A stretch of 64,000 nucleotides of DNA, from positions 53,241,102 to 53,305,101 of the forward strand of contig NC_084886.1 in the NCBI RefSeq assembly GCF_958979055.1. The letters run 5' to 3'. The notes below the pieces were generated by a model that was given only the letters and a program-made list of their open reading frames with translations, had not been told where the DNA came from and did no database searches. The stretch is from Alnus glutinosa. Its lineage: Eukaryota; Streptophyta; Magnoliopsida; Fagales; Betulaceae. The translations under genes were made by a program, and so were the position numbers. Below are positions 44,820 through 64,000 of this stretch, piece by piece. The first letter of the stretch is position 1; each line of letters begins with the position of its first letter.

Positions 44820-45874
44820 ATGGCTCCTAAACAGCCAAATACTGGCCTCTTTGTGGGCTTGAGTAAAGGCCATGTTGTCACTAAGAAAGAATTGGCTTCA
44901 CGTCCATCTGATCGCAAAGGAGTAAGTTGATTCATTTGCTAACATACTTTTATGGAGTCTGTGTCTTCATTGTTTTAATACCACCAAGTGATGTTTTACA
45001 TTTGGGAATCATTAAAACAAAAAACTTATTGATTTTAGCATATTAAAGTTAGAAGAACTCTTTTTACATTGTTTTAAGTGGCCTCTCATTGTTCTACCAT
45101 TATTCTTCTTCCTTCTAGTGGGAGTGTGCCTAAAGAACATATTTTTCCTCGGCAGTGATGTTCTATTCTACATGGTTTCAATTAAATCATTCTCACTATT
45201 CTACCATTATTGTTCTTCCTTCAAATCCTTCTAGTGGGAGTGTGCCTAAAGAACATATTTTTCCTTGGTTGTGATGTGCTATTCTACATGGTTTCAATTA
45301 AATCATTCTCACTATGAGTTAAATTTTCTTTTTTGATATTCTTTCATGGCACAATCTGTTGATACTTTCTCTCCCCCACGTGTTTGTTTATTACACATGC
45401 AGAAAACTAGTAAAAGAGTCCACTTTGTGAGGAACTTGATCAGGGAAGTTGCTGGATTTGCACCATATGAGAAGAGGATCACTGAGCTTCTTAAAGTTGG
45501 AAAGGACAAGCGTGCGCTCAAAGTTGCTAAAAGAAAGCTTGGCACTCACAAGAGGGCAAAGAAGAAGCGTGAAGAAATGTCTAATGTTCTCCGCAAGATG
45601 AGGTAAATATTCTTGGAAATTCTCGCTCCTACATGTGTTATTAAAATTCATTGTGTATTTTTTTTTTCCTAAGCAAAACTTCATTGTGTTCAAATCTGAG
45701 TTCTACCCCCTATTATAATTTTGTTGAGAAGTACAATGGTAACTTGATACCCTTGTATAGCATCTTAACGGAAATGCCAAGAGTTTTGGTTTTTGGAATT
45801 TCAATTGCTATATCTTATTTTCTTTATGGGGACTTGTCTTCAGGTCTGGTGGAGCTGGAGAGAAGAAGAAGTGA
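44820..45874 (+). CDS. RPL36: 60S ribosomal protein eL36
   Basis: Three coding exons (44820-44921, 45403-45602, 45844-45874) join in phase to 110 residues, the usual length of plant eL36. The protein starts [20 protein letters not shown], has the basic middle [20 protein letters not shown] with [20 protein letters not shown], and ends [10 protein letters not shown]. It is a structural protein of the large ribosomal subunit. All splice sites are GT-AG and no disabling change is seen. The intron between the first two coding exons contains a tandem duplication of about 113 bp (about 45091-45318). The 3' UTR runs to about 46190. Confidence 0.97.
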
Positions 45875-46771
45875 TCTCATCGCCACATTCTCGACTAAAT
45901 GCCTTACTGTTAGAGTCGCGTTCAGGCTATGGAATACTTTGTCCGAGACTTATGAGTTTTTTAGTTCTGTTTTGAATGAGTGTGGGAACGCGAAGCACAT
46001 TATGCACATTTATTATGCTTTCCAGAATTCTAGTGTTGCTTACCATTTGGTTGGAGCCTTGGAGGACATATTGATCTTTCAGTAGTGTTGTTTTACATTT
46101 AATATTTGTGCAAGTGTGGTTCAATGTTTTTTTTTTTATCATCGTTGTGGAAAATATCATTTTGCTTAATTCTTATGGAAATTGCTTAATAAAGTAAATA
46201 AATAAATAAATAAAAGAAAAGATAAAAAAAAGGCACCACGATTGCCATTTGACACCGAGATCAAACTGGAAAAGTAGCGAAGGTAGATAAGCACGCAATG
46301 GAAGTTGTAACTTGCAGACTGTATAGGTAAGATAATGTAACCTCTACCCAGAAATGCATTGGACTCTATCTGATTGTTGCTCGACCGTTCTTTTGTCAAT
46401 TAAGAGAAGTAAATAAGATTGGTGAAACATATGTCAAGACTATCGTTAGTTTTCTCGCCATCCAAGCTCAAGCCATCCGGATACCTCTTGGACGAGCTGA
46501 ACATCAACTCGGCATTAAAGTGACTCAGAGGACCAATGTGGAAGAGCAGAAATGGGAATTGAAGAGCACTTGGAAGTTTAAGAGATAAGTTTTGCGAGGG
46601 GAAAATGAAAGTTCGAGTAAATGAAATCATCATCTTTTGGATTTTGCTCAGAAATGTTGGTAGACCCACTATTCACTGAAGTATAAAATGGCTGCTGGGT
46701 CCGGAAGATTGCGCAAAAAGTATAAAAGAAGTAACCCTGTTCGGTGTTAGGCATCTTCGCCTGCGTAAAAG
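45875..46771. other. eL36 3' UTR and WRNIP1 promoter region
   Basis: No separate gene. The first 300 bp are transcribed 3' UTR. The remainder is a spacer with a short AAAT repeat (about 46190-46215) and the presumed promoter of the ATPase gene. Confidence 0.5.
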
Positions 46772-48427
46772 ATGGAGGAGATGCAGCAGTTGCTAAACAT
46801 GGGCTTCCCAAACGAATTGGCTGCGCAAGCCCTGGCCGCCACCGGTGGCAAATCCACCTTGAAAGCCACTGAGTGGATTCTCAACCACAAATCCTCCACC
46901 ACTACCACTTGTTCTACGCCTAAACCCTCCCAACCCAAACTCGACCGCTTCTTCCACTTTCAATCCAAACCCTCCAACAATCCCTCATCTCCCACACCCT
47001 CAATCCAAATTCAAATCCACGAAGCTGAACAACAAGAGCAAGAACAAGAATTGCAACAGCAATCCAAGCGGCCCAAACTAAATAGCCCCCATCCCCACGA
47101 GCCCTTATCCGAGCGCATGCGTCCTCGTACCATATACGACGTCGTTGGCCAAGACCACCTTCTCGGCAGCAACTCTCTCCTTCGCTCCGCAATCGAATGC
47201 AATCGCCTCCCTTCCATTGTCTTCTGGGGCCCTCCCGGAACCGGTAAGACCTCCATTGCCAAAGCTGTTGTTAATTCCACTTCCACTTCTTCGTATAGAT
47301 TCGTTTCCTTGTCGGCTGTTACTTGTGGAGTTAAGGATGTCAGGGACGCGGTTGAGGGCGCTAGAAAACTAAGACTATCTAAGAACAAGAGGACCGTGCT
47401 GTTTGTGGATGAGGTTCATCGGTTTAATAAGTCGCAACAGGACTCTTTCTTACCCGTCATTGAAGATGGGAGTGTTGTCTTCATGGGTGCCACCACGGAA
47501 AACCCATCTTTTCATTTGATTACGCCTTTGTTGTCTCGGTGTCGGGTTCTGACTCTTATCCCGTTGAAACCCCACCATGTTGCCCTGCTACTCAAGCGGG
47601 CTTTAAACGATCTGGACAAGGGATTGGCACTGAGTGTTGGAACGCGCCTTGATGTGAATGAGGAAGCTATTGAGTTTATATCTGCGAATTGCGATGGGGA
47701 TGCTCGGGTGGCATTGAATGCCTTGGAGATTTCCGCTGTTACAGCGGCTGCCCAGGTTCCCATTAAGGAGTCTACAGCCCATGGTGGGGATCAGGTGGAA
47801 ACTGAGGAAGATGGGGTTGGTTCGTTTGCAGCCGTTGTCACTTTGGATGATGCTAAGGAGGCAATGCAGTGCAAGCATCTTGCTTATGACAAAGCTGGGG
47901 AGGAGCACTATAATTTGATCAGTGCCCTCCATAAGTCTATGAGAGGAAGTGATGCGGATGCTGCGATTTATTGGTTGGCAAGAATGTTAGAAGGAGGTGA
48001 ACAGCCTCTCTACATTGCTCGGAGATTAATAAGGTTTGCGAGTGAGGATGTTGGCTTGGCCGATCCGTCTGCTCTCAACCAGGCTGTTGCGTGCTACCAA
48101 GCCTGCCACTTTTTGGGAATGCCCGAGTGCAATGTGATTCTTGCACAATGTGTGGCTTATTTGGCTTTGGCTCCTAAGTCTGTCTCTGTGTATCGAGCTA
48201 TCGAGGCTGCACAGAATGTAGTGAGGGAATCAGTTGGACAGAATGAGGGAGTGCCTCTTCATTTGAGGAATGCGCCAACTAAGTTAATGAAGGAACTTGG
48301 ATATGGAAAGGGATATATTTACCCTCCTGACAGTGACAGTCCCTTTTCATCACAGAGCTATCTGCCACCCTCACTTCAAGGCTACAAGTTCCTCGATTGG
48401 CCTACAAGTAATACAACTTATGGATGA
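46772..48427 (+). CDS. WRNIP1: WRNIP1/MgsA/RarA-type AAA+ ATPase
   Basis: One uninterrupted exon of 551 residues. Residues 1-40 (MEEMQQLLNMGFPNELAAQA...) form a UBA-like ubiquitin-binding domain. Residues 54-61, QPKLDRFF, fit the PCNA-interacting (PIP) motif Q-x-x-L-x-x-F-F. A Gln/Glu-rich linker leads to the AAA+ core: LSERMRPRTIYDVVGQDHLL, Walker A GPPGTGKT (153-160), Walker B VLFVDE (209-214), sensor 1 GATTENPSF (239-247) and the arginine-finger segment LLSRCRV. The C-terminal MgsA tetramerisation domain (HYNLISALHKSMRGSDADAA, YGKGYIYPPD) is complete. The family acts at stalled replication forks in the nucleus. Human WRNIP1 has a UBZ finger where this plant protein has UBA. The start codon was chosen because the UBA fold begins there. 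Confidence 0.95.
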   Translation: MEEMQQLLNMGFPNELAAQALAATGGKSTLKATEWILNHKSSTTTTCSTPKPSQPKLDRFFHFQSKPSNNPSSPTPSIQIQIHEAEQQEQEQELQQQSKRPKLNSPHPHEPLSERMRPRTIYDVVGQDHLLGSNSLLRSAIECNRLPSIVFWGPPGTGKTSIAKAVVNSTSTSSYRFVSLSAVTCGVKDVRDAVEGARKLRLSKNKRTVLFVDEVHRFNKSQQDSFLPVIEDGSVVFMGATTENPSFHLITPLLSRCRVLTLIPLKPHHVALLLKRALNDLDKGLALSVGTRLDVNEEAIEFISANCDGDARVALNALEISAVTAAAQVPIKESTAHGGDQVETEEDGVGSFAAVVTLDDAKEAMQCKHLAYDKAGEEHYNLISALHKSMRGSDADAAIYWLARMLEGGEQPLYIARRLIRFASEDVGLADPSALNQAVACYQACHFLGMPECNVILAQCVAYLALAPKSVSVYRAIEAAQNVVRESVGQNEGVPLHLRNAPTKLMKELGYGKGYIYPPDSDSPFSSQSYLPPSLQGYKFLDWPTSNTTYG

Positions 48428-49759
48428 GAAGTCCTTACTTCCCCATACTTCCCCACTGGGAGTTTTTGAAGTACTGTTCTATGCTGGTTAGATGCTTCTT
48501 GCTTTCCCTTTTTTTGTGGATGGTGTGTTTATTTTATTGTACAAATTTGATACCCGTCTTACACCATCGTGTTTCCTGAATTACTAACCAACATGTTGAA
48601 GAATCTAGTAGAAAGTCAAATGTACCGACGACTCCTAATTATATATAGGAAATGGTTGAATTTGAGGATATTTCTTGACCTGGTTTCTGTTATAAATTTA
48701 TGTACCTTGAATTTTGATAGTCGTGTATATTTAATTACTTTAATTTGTTAAGTTAGAACCTGTTCTTGAAGAATCTCAGTGAATGAAGATTACATACACA
48801 CTACTTTTATATATATATATATATTACATAGTACATACACACTAACATACTTTCATTCTATTGGGTTGATGTGGCATTGTCCGTTATTTATTGAATTTTT
48901 TCTTTTTTTAATCAAAACTGATCTAAGGGATGATGGGAGTAGGATGAGTGTCGAGTATGTAACATTACTCTTTAATATATGTAGTTTTATATTTTCATTT
49001 TGCTGCATCTTCGAGATTCTTTTTACAGTGTATGGTGGACACTTAGCAATATTTAGCTAATATGAGGAGTTTTTGCTCTCCAGTAGATTAGCTAGAGAGT
49101 AGGTAAAATGCATAAAGTGCTACAGTAAATAACATTGTTTTTTTTGAGCAGAATGTCCCATTATTTTATTATTTCTCTTTCATCCTCTCTCTCTCTCTCT
49201 CTCCCTTGGTCGCTCAACTACAAATCAGCAACCAAACAAACAGGCACATTAAGTTTATGAAGTTCCAAATAAACAACAGAACCTCGCAATCAGAGAAGTT
49301 AATGGCGTTGCGAATTGCCACTTCCGCCATTGATAGAAGTTTCTTTGTGGGTTTTGTTCTAAATTGATGCACAGCCATGGCTATAGCCACGGAATATACG
49401 CTGCACTACTTCATAGCCATATGTGCACCCCACTGGCCTAGGAACCTCCATGAACATTCTCAAGGTGACTGGCAAGCGCTTGTTTGATTTCGTCGAGAAA
49501 TTGTGAGTTCATTCATGTGGCGGACAAAGTTGGGAATTTGGACCCGGAGAGCCTCAATGTCAGCAAGAGGGAGCCCTTGCTGTGCAACGGTTGTACTGTA
49601 TAATTTCTAAATGGAATATAATAAAAAGGAATTGAAAATAATATTTAAAAAAAAGTAGAGAAGATAATAGAGAGTCTATTTGAGTATGTATAAAAAAAAG
49701 TAGCTAAAGTAGAGAATTATATTTTTCAGTTAATTATTGCTGAAAATGCTCTTAAGAGT
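48428..49759. other. Intergenic region, no gene seen
   Basis: 3' UTR of the ATPase gene and AT-rich spacer. A short CT repeat is at 49187-49203. A less AT-rich stretch at 49210-49600 has GAGGAACCTCCATGAACATT-like sequence that may be a decayed gene fragment, but no reading frame is clear. Confidence 0.45.
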
Positions 49760-51339
49760 TGATAAGTGTCAAATGTTGCACATTCAAGCCCCTTAACTTA
49801 AATATGTTAATTCTTTAGTATTGTTATTTGTTTGATTTTGTGTTATTTTATTGTTTTCAGGTTTTAAATAAAGATGCAATTAATTTCATTGATTTTGGGC
49901 TTAAAGCACACTTTGAGAAGACTTGGAAGATATGTTTAAGCTTAACCAATCATAATAAAAGACCTATATGATGTAGTTAAGTTTAATCAAATCAAGTGAA
50001 TGATTAAATCGGAATTTCTCCATTAAGAGTCAAAATCTGATTGGATTCAAATTTGGATTCTGCATATGTCTCAGTCTTTGGATCATAACTTTTGTGTCAG
50101 ATATTGGATTGCAATAAAATTGGTAGCGTTGGAAAGCTAATACAAAATGCAACAAAATATATCAGAAATAGATTTTCCTAAATTCGGACGTTTATTATAT
50201 CAAAATCGCATCGCAATAAAAGACCACAATTCTGGCCGAATTTGGAATTCTTTTCCTACTTGGATTGAAGTTTCAATCTCCTACTTGGACAAGAAGACTC
50301 AAGAGCTATTTTTCTGGAATTCCAAAGGCTTCTAGGACTTGTGTGCTCCCTATAAATAGACCCCTAAGCTTCAAGAGAAGGGTGCTTGGTGCTTGGGCTT
50401 GTGCTTAGATTTAGACAGAAAATTTTTCTCAGAGGCCTGACAAGTTGAAGAGGAGAGGAACATGGCAGGAGGCCATCCCAGCACCACGATGAGCGGTTAA
50501 ATTCCTAATAGGGTGTTGATGTAGCCCTTTCCAAGTAACAATGGTTTAATTGTATTTTAGTTTGAGATTTTCTCTATGCATGATGGTTGTATAACTGTGA
50601 GAATTGATTTTAATGTTTATATTCAATCATTATGAATTTCTTATCTTGTCTTAGAAAGTCTTTTATATTGATTGAACTCAATCCTTCATATTTTCTGTGA
50701 TTATGTTAATGATTGTTATACAACGGTTTTAATTGATATATGATCAAGAGGATTAGATAGACCATGCCTAGGAAAGACGGATTGTACTATACCCTAGTTT
50801 AGTGTAATTTAGGTAGATAGTCCGTGCCAACTGAAGATGGGTTATACTATTCCATTGATTGTGTGTATATCCTATTAAAGACATAGCTAGTCCATGCCTA
50901 GGGAAGACGGGTCATACCGCATCTTAGTGGTTAGGTGGACGGTCCGTGCCAACCGAAGATGGATTATACTTATTCTTTAGAGGTAATTTCTTGACTACTC
51001 GAGTGAGACGAGCCCTTTATCATGCATAATATGAATTTTCCTTATTAATTTATTATTGACCATTGTTATGCGGTGAGTGGTGAAATCAATCCCTTATTCT
51101 TTATCTCATTCCTACTATCTTTTAATTTATGTATTTTACTTTTATGTATTTCTTTTTCATAAAACAAAAATCAAACATATTTTAAATTAAGTTATATTTA
51201 ATCTCGATAAGCTTGATAATAATACCTACGCAGTCCTTGAGGTTCGACACCCTCTCTATAGCCTTATCCTACAAGGATTCATCCTATTGCGAGTGATTAT
51301 TTATTATTGATATATTTTGGTAAACAAAAGACCACATCA
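49760..51339 (+). mobile_element. Solo LTR, 1.58 kb, with 5-bp TSD
   Basis: The sequence begins TGATAAGTGTCAAATG and ends AGACCACATCA. AGAGT at 49755-49759 and 51340-51344 is the target duplication. The second half has a degenerate repeat, GTCC(A/G)TGCC...GAAGA(C/T)GG, four times between about 50760 and 50970. No internal retroelement region is present. Confidence 0.75.
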
Positions 51340-51344
51340 AGAGT

Positions 51345-52093
51345 GTCAAGAGTGTTTTTGTCATGTATGAACGGTTCTGCGAGGTTTAGGACTGAATTGT
51401 GCAACTTACATGGTTGATGAAATCATTGCAAGATATTGGATTTAAGTTCAAAGCTTTTACTGGATGGGTATTAGAGTTAAAAACTGAATCTCTTTACGCT
51501 CTTTATAGTTAAATTGCGTTGTATAATAGTCGGGTTTTTTTTTTTTTTTACTTAATTTCTTAACTGGCTCTTTTTCTTCTTAACTGAGGGTATGTTTGTA
51601 TACTTCTTATGTAAGAACTTTCTAATGTATTGATTTACCTATAAAAAAGGTTCAAAGCTTTTACCAGTTATTCGTTTCCATAAAGTGAAGATGAACAACC
51701 ATGTACGAAGCCCATTAAGAACAAGAAGCAATTGCTATCTTTCAACCGGCAAACAATATAAACAATTGGTATAATTCTACTCGAAAAACGTAATGTCATT
51801 AACTTCCTTGACATGCAACATTGGATTTACAGATTTATGCAATTACTGGCATTTGCTAGCCGTGTCATCATTGTATTTATTCACCAGAAGATTTTTCTCA
51901 GCCCTTGCAAAAGATCATACTCGTAATTATATGATTCACAACTCTATCGCCTTTTACTTCTAGTGGATTACATCTATGTAGAGATTGGGCTTCAACTCCT
52001 AACTGAGCAATAAAGAAACACTACACTCACTGAAAAAGAAAACGAGGGAAGAGGGAGGGGGGTTGGGAATATAAAGCAATATTTTCAATGATT
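51345..52093. other. Intergenic region and CPOX 3' UTR
   Basis: AT-rich spacer. A LINE-like 3' tail (GTTTGTATACTTCTTATGTAAG ... then ATAAAAAAGG) is at about 51590-51650. The last part is probably 3' UTR of the gene ending at 52094. Confidence 0.45.

Positions 52094-64000
<11,907 letters not shown>

Noticed and set aside
46920..47932. Minus-strand open frames of 83-125 codons
   Set aside because: Antisense of the WRNIP1 coding exon.

Overview
This window is nuclear DNA from a eudicot plant, probably a woody rosid. The evidence is GT-AG spliced genes of plant families, AT-rich introns, many plant MITEs, L1-type LINEs and solo LTRs. The species cannot be fixed from sequence alone.

Layout. 1-480: last exon of a coiled-coil protein gene (+). 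2189-8440: 17-exon kinesin-10 gene (-), 669 aa. 10513-10725: small CHCH protein (+). 12523-14376: TIR element carrying a broken 5' piece of a ROH1/BYPASS1-like gene. 15573-18252: secreted prolyl-4-hydroxylase-like protein with a C-terminal ShKT domain (-), 308 aa. 18520-19842: 1.3-kb MULE-type MITE. 21707-29622: class-3 lipase gene (-), 448 aa, with a 5.4-kb intron full of TRIM, LINE and MITE sequence. 31642-35052: a run of TIR elements. 35409-41042: 5.6-kb chimeric Pack-MULE with pieces of at least three host genes (ARIADNE-like, receptor kinase, oligopeptide transporter) and a possible fourth, split by a 3-kb solo LTR. 44820-45874: ribosomal protein eL36 (+). 46772-48427: intronless WRNIP1/MgsA-type AAA+ ATPase (+). 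49760-51339: solo LTR. 52094 to the window end: 3' two thirds of coproporphyrinogen III oxidase (-), with two L1 elements in consecutive introns.

The host genes are single housekeeping loci (mitosis, mitochondrial CHCH protein, secretory hydroxylase-like protein, lipid hydrolysis, translation, replication-fork maintenance, tetrapyrrole synthesis). They do not form a pathway or cluster. Reading frames across all introns were checked by phase. Two introns only work with a GC donor (CAG|GCAAGT).

The most interesting content is mobile: the multi-gene Pack-MULE and a small MITE sharing its termini; a second gene-capture element with an internal duplication; several MITEs with different ends but the same GC-rich interior module; an inverted (twin-primed) LINE inside a TRIM; and very short L1 insertions recognisable by their target duplications. 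In the host genes, the hydroxylase-like protein has lost the HxD metal ligands, and the WRNIP1 homologue has a clear PCNA-binding (PIP) motif next to a UBA-like region.
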